A stretch of DNA of 30,084 nt from a virus. Under the pieces are notes generated by a model, which worked only from the letters and a program-made list of their open reading frames with translations, was not told the DNA's origin and made no database searches. The position numbers and the translations under genes are program-made. Position 1 is the stretch's first letter; each line of letters begins with the position of its first letter. Below are positions 14,987 through 22,853 of the stretch, piece by piece. The stretch is taken from positions 1 through 30,084 of IMG/VR virus record IMGVR_UViG_3300037070_002798. The stretch is one strand, 5' to 3'.

Positions 14987-15104
14987 CACCTTCATCCTCA
15001 TGGACATCCAGTTCTTCTTCCAACCACCAAACGAGGAGCCAGCCGATGAAACCCCGCCACCCGAGACTCGAGTTCATCAACAGCGACGGCGAGATCGCAA
15101 GTAA
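14979..15104 (+). CDS. Possible 41-aa protein overlapping its neighbours
   Basis: A short frame MSDTFILMDIQFFFQPPNE begins inside the end of the 63-aa gene and runs into the next gene by 59 bases in another frame. The hydrophobic N-terminus and Pro/Glu-rich middle are peptide-like, but the last third is Arg-rich shadow of the following gene. It may serve only as the translated lead-in to the next start. Confidence 0.3.
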   Translation: MSDTFILMDIQFFFQPPNEEPADETPPPETRVHQQRRRDRK

Positions 15105-15345
15105 CAACCTTGAGATCGTCGCCTTCCTGCGCTATCAGCACGTCGGCCGCCTCTGTTGGGACTGGTCGCTACGCACAGTGACACTGGTGCCTCGTCGCCA
15201 TGACGACCGGCGCCGAGCAATCGAGTACGCGCCCTCGGTCGGCAACCTCATCGCCTTCGGGCATGGGATGACCAAGACCAACGCGCTGTGCCGCGCCCAA
15301 ACTGCGTTGACCACCTACCTCCACGAAAGGGACACCAACCGATGA
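15046..15345 (+). CDS. 99-aa basic hypothetical protein
   Basis: The ATG at 15046 follows AGGAG at 7 nt. The product begins MKPRHPRLEFINSDGEI. It is basic, has several Trp and Arg residues (RLCWDWSLRTVTLVPRR), and ends in an amphipathic helix. Its stop overlaps the next ATG. Function unknown. Confidence 0.65.
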   Translation: MKPRHPRLEFINSDGEIASNNLEIVAFLRYQHVGRLCWDWSLRTVTLVPRRHDDRRRAIEYAPSVGNLIAFGHGMTKTNALCRAQTALTTYLHERDTNR

Positions 15346-15563
15346 TCCTGCACACACACATGCTCATCGAGCACGATCGCCCCGCTCAGGTCATCACCAT
15401 CGGCGAGGACTACCGCTGGCGCTTCGACGCCCGCCCTGGCGACACCATCATCGTCGTCATGGATCCTGTCGGTGAGCCCATCGTCCGTTGCGATGACATG
15501 GGCGGCGAACCGATCTTCAACCCACACACCACCATCCACACCTGCGAAGGAGTCGACTTCTGA
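15342..15563 (+). CDS. 73-aa acidic hypothetical protein
   Basis: The ATG overlaps the previous stop (ATGA). The product is short, acidic and beta-rich (GDTIIVVMDPVGEPIV), with His residues near the N-terminus. Its stop shares a base with the next start. No motif recognised. Confidence 0.65.
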   Translation: MILHTHMLIEHDRPAQVITIGEDYRWRFDARPGDTIIVVMDPVGEPIVRCDDMGGEPIFNPHTTIHTCEGVDF

Positions 15564-16321
15564 TGAGCGACAGCCTTGATCCCATCCGAAACATCGCTGC
15601 GGGCAAGTCAACAACCCACGCCCAAGACCAGCTTCTCGCACTCGCCATCCTCAAGCTGGCCGACGAGAACACCGAGCTGCGCAACCGCGTCGTCAGTCTC
15701 GAGCTCGACCGCGACGCGCACACCAAGCGCATCGACAACGCGTTCTATGTCAGCGAACGACTCGAGGAGCTGATCACCGACAAGGCCAAGCGTGTCGAGA
15801 ACTGGGCTGACATCATCGAGGCCCACGGTGGAGCCATCGACGCTCACACCGAACGCATCGGTCGTCACGACGGGGAGCTCACCGATCTTCATGTGCTCAC
15901 TGACAGCCACACGGAGCGCCTGCACGTCCACGACACCGATCTCGTGGCATGGGAGCACGCGACGGACTCGTTGCAACGGATGCACCAACGGCACAGCGAC
16001 CGCCTCACTCAGCTCGAGCAGGACTGCCTGATCGTCAGCAACCAGCACGTCGATCGGATGGGTGCCATCGAGACCTGGCTCGGCAACGTTGCCGAAGTCG
16101 TCAGTCGCGTCGAGATTCGCGTCAGCGACATCGAGGCTGACCTGCGCGCACTGACAGAGCGGATCACCGCCTACATCCAGACCAACACCGAGATCGCGCA
16201 TACCGTGCTCGGTCTGATCACCAAGCAAGCCGACCAGATCGAGCGTGCCCAGCAAGGCGTCAACACCGTCGCCACCGACCTCGAGCACTTTGCTGCTCAC
16301 GGCGAATTGCCCCCGTTCTGA
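15563..16321 (+). CDS. 252-aa coiled-coil protein
   Basis: Nearly the whole protein is predicted by eye to be long heptad-patterned helix. A first block runs from about residue 20 to 75. A His-rich middle follows with recurring H-T-E-R-I/L and H-D-x-x-L phrases (about 90-150). A third block runs to 245. It has no catalytic motif and no membrane segment. Proteins of this kind often form rods or partner-binding scaffolds. Placed in an early operon before SSB, it is unlikely to be a tape measure. Confidence 0.75.
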   Translation: MSDSLDPIRNIAAGKSTTHAQDQLLALAILKLADENTELRNRVVSLELDRDAHTKRIDNAFYVSERLEELITDKAKRVENWADIIEAHGGAIDAHTERIGRHDGELTDLHVLTDSHTERLHVHDTDLVAWEHATDSLQRMHQRHSDRLTQLEQDCLIVSNQHVDRMGAIETWLGNVAEVVSRVEIRVSDIEADLRALTERITAYIQTNTEIAHTVLGLITKQADQIERAQQGVNTVATDLEHFAAHGELPPF

Positions 16322-16818
16322 TGAGCACCAACAGCATCTTCGACCGCTACGACAACTGGCTCGCCGACCGCGATCGCCTCGTGCCTGGCGCCAAGTACAG
16401 CCGGGCCAAGGGAATCATCGACGCTCGCGCCATCGACATCCTCACCGAGGCGATGGGCCGTCTGAGCGCAGCGAACCGTGCACTCACCTCCGCCGCCGTG
16501 TGGTGGGCCGAGGGTCCGTGTCCCGGTCTGACCTGCAACGAGGCCGACTGTGTTCATCTTGCGTTGCGTCATCTCGGTGCTACCGATGAGGTCATCAACG
16601 GCTTCATGACCAGCCACGCCTACACCGACGACGATCCCGCCGACACCCACATGGTCGACGGCTCGGTCGACGGTTGCGGATGGGCAGACCGTGACCCGTT
16701 CGTGTTCGAGCTCGACGACAACGCTGCCGACGATCTCATCGCCGACGCTGCTGTCGTGCCACTGTTCGAGATCGTCGGCCTCCGCTACTACGATCCCGAG
16801 ACAGGCACACTCAAATGA
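16321..16818 (+). CDS. 165-aa acidic hypothetical protein
   Basis: The start shares a base with the preceding stop. The product has a helical N-terminal half and a Cys-containing middle (CPGLTCNEADCVHLALRHLG), possibly a metal site. An Asp-rich C-terminal half follows (SHAYTDDDPADTHMVDG; FELDDNAADDLIAD). The acidic profile would suit a DNA mimic, but that is only a thought. Its stop overlaps the next ATG. Confidence 0.7.
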   Translation: MSTNSIFDRYDNWLADRDRLVPGAKYSRAKGIIDARAIDILTEAMGRLSAANRALTSAAVWWAEGPCPGLTCNEADCVHLALRHLGATDEVINGFMTSHAYTDDDPADTHMVDGSVDGCGWADRDPFVFELDDNAADDLIADAAVVPLFEIVGLRYYDPETGTLK

Positions 16819-17087
16819 CGCACATCAAGAGCCGGTTCGTGTACGAGCGCAGCCTGCAGCGCGACGTGGCCCATGTGCTCGGCAACATCCGGGCCCACGT
16901 CCCCCAATCCCACTACTTCACCGTCGACCGCATCATTCGTGAGCTCGTCGACCTGTTCCATGAAGTCGATCCTGTCTTTGACATCGATGACTTCTGCCGT
17001 CGCGCCAACGCGCACAGAGACCTTCCTCGCATCGAGGTAGGAGCCAGCCCAACCACTGACACCACAAGGAGACAGACACATGGCTGA
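16815..17087 (+). CDS. 90-aa hypothetical protein upstream of SSB
   Basis: An alpha-helical protein containing RDVAHVLGNIRAHVP, then SHYFTVDRIIRELVDLF, then FDIDDFCRRANAHR. I recognise this pattern from small unnamed proteins in actinobacteriophages. It overlaps the SSB start by 8 nt, so translation of SSB may be coupled to it. A replication-accessory role is inferred from position only. Confidence 0.7.
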   Translation: MTHIKSRFVYERSLQRDVAHVLGNIRAHVPQSHYFTVDRIIRELVDLFHEVDPVFDIDDFCRRANAHRDLPRIEVGASPTTDTTRRQTHG

Positions 17088-17517
17088 GAACACCGTCACA
17101 CTCATCGGCAACCTGACCCGGGAGCCCGAGCTCAGGTTCACCGCCGGCGGAAAGGGCGTCGCCAACTTCGGCATCGCTGTCAACCGCCGCTACCAGCAGA
17201 ACAACGAATGGGTCGAGCAGACCTCATTCTTCAACTGCGTGGCATGGGACACGCTCGGCGAGAACCTCGCCGCCTCTGCCACCAAGGGCATGCGCGTCAT
17301 CGTCACCGGTCGCCTCGAGCAGCGCAGCTATGAGGTCGAGGGCGAGAAGCGCAACGTCGTCGAGGTGATCTGCGACGAGGTCGGACCCAGCTTGCGTTGG
17401 GCCCGGGCCGAGGTCGAGAAGATCACCACTCCTCGTGACGGCGAAGCCCCGTCGCGGCAGCCCGCAACCAGCGGCGCACCATCCCGGGCACAGGAGCCCG
17501 CCGAGGAGCCCTTCTGA
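17080..17517 (+). CDS. ssb: Single-stranded DNA-binding protein
   Basis: A 145-residue OB-fold SSB. It binds and protects single-stranded DNA during phage replication and recombination. Family signatures are clear: LIGNLTREPELRFT at the N-terminus, VANFGIAVNRRY, FFNCVAWDTLGENLA, and GMRVIVTGRLEQRSYE. A disordered Pro/Ser/Gln linker (about 115-138) leads to an acidic tip ending EEPF, the partner-docking tail of bacterial SSBs. AAGGAG lies 9 nt before the ATG. A strong hairpin follows the gene. Length is typical for a phage SSB. Confidence 0.95.
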   Translation: MAENTVTLIGNLTREPELRFTAGGKGVANFGIAVNRRYQQNNEWVEQTSFFNCVAWDTLGENLAASATKGMRVIVTGRLEQRSYEVEGEKRNVVEVICDEVGPSLRWARAEVEKITTPRDGEAPSRQPATSGAPSRAQEPAEEPF

Positions 17518-17616
17518 TCACAGCGTCGTGATCATGGTGAGTGCCAATGGCGGCTGGCTGCAACAGGGGAGCACGGAACAGAAGCCGATCTCCGCCCCGC
17601 TCACCAACATCCGAGC

Positions 17617-17651
17617 AGCCGGCGCCAGTCATGTCCCAACTGGCGCCGGCT
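17617..17651 (+). terminator. Perfect 13-bp hairpin after SSB
   Basis: AGCCGGCGCCAGT (17617-17629) pairs perfectly with ACTGGCGCCGGCT (17639-17651), with a 9-base loop. It lies 100 bases after the SSB stop in the only sizeable gap (17518-17723) in this part of the operon. There is no U-run, so it is a terminator of the U-less kind or an mRNA-stabilising structure. Otherwise nothing is seen in the gap. Confidence 0.65.
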
Positions 17652-17723
17652 CTCGTGCACTCTCCCACCAAGGACCGTGCGCTCAACAGCGTACTGTCGA
17701 ACACCCACACCAAGGAGGCACAC

Positions 17724-18128
17724 ATGCCCTACGAGACCGTCAATCAGAGCGTCGCCAAGGTCCACGTCGCGTTGCCCGTCGCACCCCGGAGCACACGGAC
17801 TGATGCGCTGGCGGAGATAGCCGTGCTGGTCAACCAGCGCTACCTCAACGTCGAGCCCGTCGCCATCGAGTACGAGGATGGCAGCGTTGTCGCTCTCGAC
17901 GACGACGATCACATCAACGAGGATGTCAACGATCCCTTCTCCATTTGGGTCAACCGTCTGAGCAACGGACGCATCAGCTTCCAGCACTGTACTTCTCGAG
18001 GTGCGTTCAGCTGTGACCCGACCAGCACCGGAGCGATGCTGTCGTCGATCATCGAGGCAGTCAACTCGCACGCCGGCACCGGCACGTGGGCGCTGGTCAA
18101 CCTCGAGACCGGACGGACAGTGTCATGA
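17724..18128 (+). CDS. 134-aa hypothetical early protein
   Basis: AAGGAGG precedes the ATG in the recurring CCACACCAAGGAGG context. The product has an Asp-rich middle (VALDDDDHINEDVND) and an alpha/beta C-terminal half. It opens a new set of overlapping genes after the SSB terminator. No motif recognised. Confidence 0.7.
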   Translation: MPYETVNQSVAKVHVALPVAPRSTRTDALAEIAVLVNQRYLNVEPVAIEYEDGSVVALDDDDHINEDVNDPFSIWVNRLSNGRISFQHCTSRGAFSCDPTSTGAMLSSIIEAVNSHAGTGTWALVNLETGRTVS

Positions 18129-18337
18129 GTCTCGATACGACCATCACCGAACTCAACGACATCATCCAAGCTCTCGAGTTGGAGCACGAGCACGCCGAGA
18201 ACAGGAAGGCCGAGCTCAACACCGAACTTAAAGATCAGATCCTTCTCGCCGATCGAATCTACAACGACCTCGACCTGACTCGAATGGCTCTCATTGCCGT
18301 TCAGTCGGTCCTTGGAATGTTGGGAGGAGAGACATGA
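18125..18337 (+). CDS. 70-aa helical protein
   Basis: The ATG overlaps the previous stop. Residues 5-50 form an acidic, heptad-like helix (ITELNDIIQALELEHEHAE), with a hydrophobic C-terminal helix after it. Probably a small coiled-coil dimer. Function unknown. Confidence 0.65.
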   Translation: MSLDTTITELNDIIQALELEHEHAENRKAELNTELKDQILLADRIYNDLDLTRMALIAVQSVLGMLGGET

Positions 18338-18537
18338 GCTACGTCAACGTCACCGATCTCGATGGCCCTTGCGAGGGCCCGCACTGTGACCAGCAGGTCA
18401 CCAACGTCGTCACCCAGGAGGTAGACGAGGTGCTCAGCCCGGAGATGATCCGCACCCGCGCGATCATCTGGTTCGTGTGCTCCGACCACATCTCCTGGGC
18501 CGAGGACGAGGCACGTTCGATGGTGGTGGTGCACTGA
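18334..18537 (+). CDS. 67-aa hypothetical protein
   Basis: Starts by ATGA overlap. It has an early Cys pair (GPCEGPHCDQQV) and a late Cys-x2-His (VCSDHISW), a possible small zinc-binding fold. Stop shares a base with the next start. Function unknown. Confidence 0.65.
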   Translation: MSYVNVTDLDGPCEGPHCDQQVTNVVTQEVDEVLSPEMIRTRAIIWFVCSDHISWAEDEARSMVVVH

Positions 18538-18722
18538 TGGATCCCGACGTGGCATTCGCCATCGCCTTCGATCCCCTTGCTTCCAACCGTGACCGCCACG
18601 AGCACGCCGTTGCGCTGCTTGGCTGGCTGTACGCCGGCGGATTCACTCCCGCTGCCTGCCAATCGACACGCTCCGAACTGGTCGACGATCTCATCGTGAT
18701 CCGCAACGGATCCAGACCATGA
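18537..18722 (+). CDS. 61-aa hypothetical protein
   Basis: Starts MDPDVAFAIAFDPL and is largely helical with a hydrophobic centre (AVALLGWLYAGGF) too short and polar-flanked for a confident membrane segment. TGATG overlap with the upstream gene. Function unknown. Confidence 0.6.
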   Translation: MDPDVAFAIAFDPLASNRDRHEHAVALLGWLYAGGFTPAACQSTRSELVDDLIVIRNGSRP

Positions 18723-18943
18723 CCGGCCGCACCAAGAACACCGTGCTCCAGGAGATCGCCTGGATCTTTGAGATGAACACCGCCGACGACAACACCTGGG
18801 ACAGCAACGAGATCACCGAACGCATCGCCGACATCCTCAAGGACGAGGGACATTTTCGAGAGTGCGACGATCATGGCGTGTTCCCTGCACTGCTCGTTAC
18901 CTGCCCACGGTGCGAGCTCGACAACGAGGAGGATGATGACTGA
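18719..18943 (+). CDS. 74-aa acidic protein with CxxC
   Basis: Mostly helical and acidic, ending CPRCELDNEEDDD. A Cys (RECDDH) further upstream plus the terminal CPRC could form a zinc site. It overlaps both neighbours. Function unknown. Confidence 0.65.
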   Translation: MTGRTKNTVLQEIAWIFEMNTADDNTWDSNEITERIADILKDEGHFRECDDHGVFPALLVTCPRCELDNEEDDD

Positions 18944-19154
18944 GCTTGCCGACCTACCCCGAACACCATCGCGCCGGCGCATCGAGCGCCTACCAACCAA
19001 GCGCTTCGACTTCGACGTTGACGAAATTCAGACCCTTGTCGCTGCGCTCAAGTCACACCGCTACACCATCGAGGTCAACGGCATGAGTGCCGCCGGCCGA
19101 TCCGCCATCACCAACATCGTGCTGCTCCAGCACAAACTCGAACGGAGACTCTGA
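18936..19154 (+). CDS. 72-aa hypothetical protein
   Basis: Two ATGs in a row (18933 and 18936) follow GAGGAGG; I list the second because its spacing is less cramped. The N-terminus is basic (RTPSRRRIERLPTKR) and the C-terminal half helical (MSAAGRSAITNIVLLQHKL). Overlaps the upstream stop. Function unknown. Confidence 0.55.
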   Translation: MTELADLPRTPSRRRIERLPTKRFDFDVDEIQTLVAALKSHRYTIEVNGMSAAGRSAITNIVLLQHKLERRL

Positions 19155-19155
19155 C

Positions 19156-19569
19156 ATGGGACTCGACATCAGCCACGACGCCTACCACATGAGCTACAGC
19201 ACCTTCTCCAACTGGCGCAACGCGCTGGCCACCGCCGCTGGTTACGAGCTCGTCAAGTTCAACAACGGTGGCTTCGAGCATGAGATCGCTGACGCTGTGC
19301 TCTACAACGACTTCACCAGTGCCAACTACGAGGGCACCTGGTCGCGCAGCGAGAAGCCAGAGGATCCGCTGATGTACCTGCTGGTGCACTCCGACTGCGA
19401 TGGCTACCTCGAACCGGATGATGTCGAGTTCCTCATTCCGCGCCTCGAGCAACTGATCGACAAGCTGCCCAAGGACATGGACTATGCCCACTGGCGCCAG
19501 ATCACCACGCAATTCATCGACGGCGCGCAGCGTGCCGTCGATGCTCACGAACGATTGGAGTTCTACTGA
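19156..19569 (+). CDS. Conserved phage protein, 137 aa (MGLDISHD family)
   Basis: The sequence opens MGLDISHDAYHMSYSTF and contains LLVHSDCDGYLEPDDVEFLIPRL. I recognise this HSDCDG-type signature from an unnamed family spread over many phages. Predicted alpha/beta with an acidic surface. The ATG follows the previous stop by one base, and its own stop shares a base with the next start. Function unknown. Confidence 0.75.
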   Translation: MGLDISHDAYHMSYSTFSNWRNALATAAGYELVKFNNGGFEHEIADAVLYNDFTSANYEGTWSRSEKPEDPLMYLLVHSDCDGYLEPDDVEFLIPRLEQLIDKLPKDMDYAHWRQITTQFIDGAQRAVDAHERLEFY

Positions 19570-20114
19570 TGGGAGAGCCAGTCCACTGCCGCATCACCAT
19601 CCGCACACCCGACACCTGGAAAGCCAACGGCAAGATTCCATGGTTCGTCGACCAGATCCTCGAGGAGATGTACGAGTTCACCGACATCACCATCGATGAC
19701 CACCCCGACCAGAACGCCACCGAGTACGAGGTGCAGGGCTGCCTCAACTACGGCATCGGCGACAACGACACCGCCGCTATCCTCGAGGTACTGCGCGAGC
19801 TCGGCGTCCCCTTCGAGACACACCAGGAATCCACACCCGAATGGGGTGAGGAGATGGAGTTGTTCGATGGCACCGAGAGCTACAACGCGATGACCGTCAG
19901 TGATTGGCCGGTCCTCGAGCACACCACATGGCAGGCCATCAAGCGAGAGGCCGGCGATGCGATCACTCGAATCATCACGATCACCGATGAGTGGTTTACT
20001 CACCGTCAACGCCGGCTCAACGAGTGCTCGATCGAACACCTCGGTCACCTCTGCCCACCCGATCCCGACGATCGCCAGCTCGCGATCGACAACATCCTGG
20101 GAGTACCAACATGA
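19569..20114 (+). CDS. 181-aa hypothetical protein
   Basis: An acidic alpha/beta protein with a beta N-terminal region (PVHCRITIRTPDTW), an ATEYEVQGCLNYGIGDND segment and a long helical C-terminal half. No catalytic signature. Coupled to both neighbours by overlap. The late Cys-containing stretch (NECSIEHLGHLCPP) might bind metal. Function unknown. Confidence 0.7.
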   Translation: MGEPVHCRITIRTPDTWKANGKIPWFVDQILEEMYEFTDITIDDHPDQNATEYEVQGCLNYGIGDNDTAAILEVLRELGVPFETHQESTPEWGEEMELFDGTESYNAMTVSDWPVLEHTTWQAIKREAGDAITRIITITDEWFTHRQRRLNECSIEHLGHLCPPDPDDRQLAIDNILGVPT

Positions 20115-20272
20115 GCACACGCGTCAATGGATTCCCCGACCGCAGGTTCAGCAACGAACGCATCGAGCGCGAAGCCGACTCACTACTGCGCCTGCTCGCC
20201 CGAGCACATCGCATCATGGACCAGCGCGGCTACCCACCCGTCAACCGCCCCGTCTACGAGGTGGCAGCATGA
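20111..20272 (+). CDS. 53-aa basic helical protein
   Basis: Starts by ATGA overlap. It has an Arg/Glu-rich helix (SNERIEREADSLLRLLARAHR) and a short Pro-rich end, as in small dimerising or DNA-contacting proteins. Too short to classify. Confidence 0.55.
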   Translation: MSTRVNGFPDRRFSNERIEREADSLLRLLARAHRIMDQRGYPPVNRPVYEVAA

Positions 20273-20481
20273 GGTGGTGGGCGTGCGACGAGGGCCACTC
20301 GAACTCACTGCGCACCAACCGCACCACCGGCATCACATGGGATACCTGCCTGCAATGCAAGCCCTGCCTCGATCGGTACTACCGCATCGAGATCGATGTC
20401 GACGAGGATGATCCCGACCGCCTCGTCCCTCCCCCCGAACCCGATCACCAATCCCACACCACCAAGGAGACACACCCATGA
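20269..20481 (+). CDS. 70-aa Cys-containing small protein
   Basis: Begins MRWWACDEGHSNSLR and has CLQCKPC in the middle, which with the early Cys and His could bind zinc. The C-terminus is Pro/Asp/His-rich and disordered. It overlaps the next gene's ATG by 4 nt, placing the AAGGAG of that gene inside its coding end. Confidence 0.6.
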   Translation: MRWWACDEGHSNSLRTNRTTGITWDTCLQCKPCLDRYYRIEIDVDEDDPDRLVPPPEPDHQSHTTKETHP

Positions 20482-21509
20482 GTCACGAGTACGACACCGG
20501 ATTCCAGGTCCGCAAGGCAGCCTGGCACGGTCTCGGCAACACCCTTGCCGAAGCACCGAAGAACATCGACGAGGCACGCGAAGCGGCCGGCGTCACATGG
20601 GAGCCGCGCAAGGTGCCCGCCTACCAGCAGGTGCAGGAAGTCATCGGCGTCAAGCCGATCTTCAACGAGTGGGGCCACCCGATCGACTTCGAGGAGGTCA
20701 CACAGACTGCCTACGTCGAGGTGCCCAACGCTGCGCTCATCGAACGCGACGACACCGGCGTCGTCATCGGTCACGGTGTCACCCAGGAGTACGAGCCGAT
20801 TCTCAACCAGACCATGTTCGAGATCTGTGAGGCGCTCGCCGACGAGGGTGCTCAGTGGGAGACCGGCGGCTCGCTGCGTGGAGGCTCAGTGGTTTGGGCC
20901 CTGATGCAACTGCCCGAGCCCTTCATCCTGCCCGGCGACAACAGCGAGTCGCATCCGTTCGTCAGCGTGGTCAACCACCACGACGGCAGCGGCTCGATGC
21001 GTGCCCAGTCGGGCAACGTCCGCATCGTGTGCATGAACACCAACATGATCGCTGACTTCCAGAGCCAGCGCGCGCAGACGCAGTACACCTTCCGGCACAC
21101 GAGCAACGTGCAGGAACGGATCAACGAAGCACACGAGGTCATCCGTGGCACACGCTCCGACTCCGCCGGCTGGCGAGAGATCGCTGCCGAGCTCCACGGC
21201 TATCACGTCGATGCCTCGGTGTACGCCAACTTCTTGGATGCGTTCTTCCCACTGGACCCCGGCAACATCCACTCCACCCGAGTCGTCAACAACTGGGAGA
21301 ACGCTCGAGCTCGGTTCACCCAGGCATACAACAGCGCCACCAACGAGACCTTGATCGGCACCGGGCTGGGTCTGCTGAACACAGCGACCGAGTACGCCGA
21401 CCACCTGCGCGGCTACCGCAGCCGCGACACGTACATCACCCGCACCATCCTGCGCCCGGAGCCGATGAAGGCTCAGGCGTTGAAGATCATCCGGGAGGTG
21501 TGCGTCTGA
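20478..21509 (+). CDS. DUF932 / TIGR03299-family phage-plasmid protein
   Basis: A 343-residue protein of the DUF932 (TIGR03299, phage/plasmid-like) family. The diagnostic start is GFQVRKAAWHGLGNTL. The family core includes YEPILNQTMFEICEAL, GGSLRGGSVVWALMQL, VSVVNHHDGSGSMR, and VRIVCMNTNMIA. The family is widespread in phages and plasmids; no biochemical role is firmly established, though DNA-linked functions are often assumed. Length is normal for the family. AAGGAG precedes the ATG in the recurring ACCACCAAGGAG context, suggesting strong translation. Confidence 0.9.
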   Translation: MSHEYDTGFQVRKAAWHGLGNTLAEAPKNIDEAREAAGVTWEPRKVPAYQQVQEVIGVKPIFNEWGHPIDFEEVTQTAYVEVPNAALIERDDTGVVIGHGVTQEYEPILNQTMFEICEALADEGAQWETGGSLRGGSVVWALMQLPEPFILPGDNSESHPFVSVVNHHDGSGSMRAQSGNVRIVCMNTNMIADFQSQRAQTQYTFRHTSNVQERINEAHEVIRGTRSDSAGWREIAAELHGYHVDASVYANFLDAFFPLDPGNIHSTRVVNNWENARARFTQAYNSATNETLIGTGLGLLNTATEYADHLRGYRSRDTYITRTILRPEPMKAQALKIIREVCV

Positions 21510-21826
21510 TGGTCACCGACCTCAACGGCCAGATCGACCTGGCTGCCCGCCACCTCAACGCCCTGATCCGCAAACAACAGGAGCTCGAGGCGCTGCCGGA
21601 CCTCACCGAGTACGAGATCGGCAACGTGATCTGCTTCGACGCCAAGTTTGACAACAACCCGCTGACGTTCACCTACGTCAGCTACAAGGCACCGGATGGC
21701 AAGTGGTACACCACCGGCACCGGGCCGAGTCGAGCATCCGACGAGTACATGCGTGCATGGATCGCCGGCCACGCGCCCAAGACCGGCGCCAACATCCACC
21801 GAGTCACTAGCTGGGAGACAATCTGA
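21509..21826 (+). CDS. 105-aa hypothetical protein
   Basis: The chosen ATG at 21509 shares a base with the DUF932 stop. The protein has an N-terminal helix (QIDLAARHLNALIRKQQELEAL) in two short runs, and a beta region with FTYVSYKAPDGKWYTTG, reminiscent of small phage proteins with a PDGKWY turn. Function unknown. Confidence 0.7.
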   Translation: MVTDLNGQIDLAARHLNALIRKQQELEALPDLTEYEIGNVICFDAKFDNNPLTFTYVSYKAPDGKWYTTGTGPSRASDEYMRAWIAGHAPKTGANIHRVTSWETI

Positions 21827-22284
21827 TGGGAGCAACCAACTTCCACACCGGCCCATGGAAAGCCGACACGGTCAGCGAGGCCTACAACGAGGCAGTCGAA
21901 GCAGCGAACTACGAGTACGGCCACGGTGGCTACACCGGCGAGATCAACGTCAAGTCCGGGTACTGGGAAACCACGCTGCCCGCCGGCGTCGAGCCCTCGA
22001 TGTTCTTCGAGTACCTCGCCGACATCAGCTACGGCGACGAGATCGAGCCCCTCGGTGATCGGCCGACCCTCGAGACCCTGCCCGACTACGCCACCAAGTA
22101 CGGTCAATCCGAGGAGTGGCTGGCAAGATTGACCGCACGCTGGGATGCGTTCAACCTGCTCAGAACCACAGCCGACAAGGCTCAGCTCAAGCGCGCCGCC
22201 GAGGTCTACGACGACAAGTGGGGCCCAGCCGTTGCCGTCAAGACTCCCGATGGCTGGCACTTTGGTGGCTACGCCTCGTGCTAA
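21826..22284 (+). CDS. Conserved phage protein, 152 aa (YEYGHGGYTG family)
   Basis: The signature ANYEYGHGGYTGEI is one I recall from unnamed proteins conserved across actinobacteriophages, in which a helix with an ExxYEYGHGGY motif is followed by a short Gly-rich turn. The C-terminal half carries DKWGPAVAVKTPDGWHFGGYAS. Coupled to the upstream gene by TGATG. The stop is immediately followed by a palindromic operator and a new start. Function unknown. Confidence 0.75.
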   Translation: MGATNFHTGPWKADTVSEAYNEAVEAANYEYGHGGYTGEINVKSGYWETTLPAGVEPSMFFEYLADISYGDEIEPLGDRPTLETLPDYATKYGQSEEWLARLTARWDAFNLLRTTADKAQLKRAAEVYDDKWGPAVAVKTPDGWHFGGYASC

Positions 22285-22286
22285 CT

Positions 22287-22302
22287 GTGTAAACTGTTGC
22301 AC
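22287..22302 (+). promoter_or_regulatory. Palindromic operator over a leaderless promoter
   Basis: GTGTAAACTGTTGCAC directly abuts the ATG at 22303. It contains a -10-like TAAACT (22290-22295) 7 nt before the start. It matches the perfect palindrome at 23820 at 14 of 16 positions. No -35 is clear. Its gene has no Shine-Dalgarno sequence, so a leaderless transcript beginning at or near the ATG fits. Confidence 0.6.
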
Positions 22303-22632
22303 ATGGAGACCACCACCATCGAGGGACGAGTCTGCGCTCACTGTCGGTCATGCGAAGCACTCATCGTGTGGACGCTGACCGAGAAGGGCAAGCGGATGCC
22401 CGTCGATGCCGAGCCCGTTGCTGGGGGCAACCTGCGGCTCGACCATGAACGACCTGTCCACTCGTTCGTGGTCGAGCCCTCGTTGCTCGACGAGCTCGAC
22501 ACCACTGACGACGGCAAGCGGTATGTCTCGCATTTCAGCACATGCCCTGATGCGGCAACGTGGCGCAACGGCGAGCCGGCGCCCAACACACCCGGACCCG
22601 AGAAGTACCGAACCATGCACAGGAGTTTCTGA
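22303..22632 (+). CDS. Zinc-finger-like conserved phage protein, 109 aa
   Basis: The protein has CAHCRSC near the N-terminus, then LIVWTLTEKGKRMPVDAEP, then GGNLRL, and ends with RYVSHFSTCPDAATWRN. This arrangement (Cys cluster, GKxMPVD, YVSHFxTCPxA) is a family I recognise in many actinobacteriophages, likely zinc-binding. I chose the ATG at 22303 because of the -10 box 7 nt upstream; a TTG two codons earlier lacks support. It is the first gene after an operator. Confidence 0.8.
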   Translation: METTTIEGRVCAHCRSCEALIVWTLTEKGKRMPVDAEPVAGGNLRLDHERPVHSFVVEPSLLDELDTTDDGKRYVSHFSTCPDAATWRNGEPAPNTPGPEKYRTMHRSF

Positions 22633-22820
22633 TGCACGTCCTTGCTGCCATCATCGCTGCTGGATTCAATGGCTATCCCGTCACTGCGGCAACCTATGGC
22701 ATCAGCCGCGAGTTCATCGAGAGCGGAGGGCACCGTCTGTGGTTCGTGATGATCTTGGACCGTGACTGCCCTGCTGATCAGATGTACGGGATGAAGCCCT
22801 CGACCATCCGCAGTGTGTAA
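22632..22820 (+). CDS. 62-aa hypothetical protein
   Basis: Starts by TGATG overlap: MHVLAAIIAAGFNGYPV. The N-terminal hydrophobic stretch is short and could be a core strand or helix. Its stop codon TAA is embedded in the operator at 22815-22830. Function unknown. Confidence 0.6.
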   Translation: MHVLAAIIAAGFNGYPVTAATYGISREFIESGGHRLWFVMILDRDCPADQMYGMKPSTIRSV

Positions 22821-22830
22821 GCTGTTGCAC
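22815..22830 (+). promoter_or_regulatory. Palindromic operator upstream of Acb2/Tad1-like gene
   Basis: GTGTAAGCTGTTGCAC, one base from the perfect palindrome at 23820. TAAGCT (22818-22823) can serve as a -10 box. The Shine-Dalgarno AAGGAGA and ATG of the next gene come 24 bases later, so this transcript would have a leader, unlike that at 22303. Confidence 0.6.
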
Positions 22831-22853
22831 CAACCCAACCACCAAGGAGAAAC

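Noticed and set aside
17435-17803. Plus-strand frame across the SSB end and the 17617 hairpin
   Set aside because: It overlaps SSB in another frame, runs through a perfect hairpin, and reads as low-complexity text.
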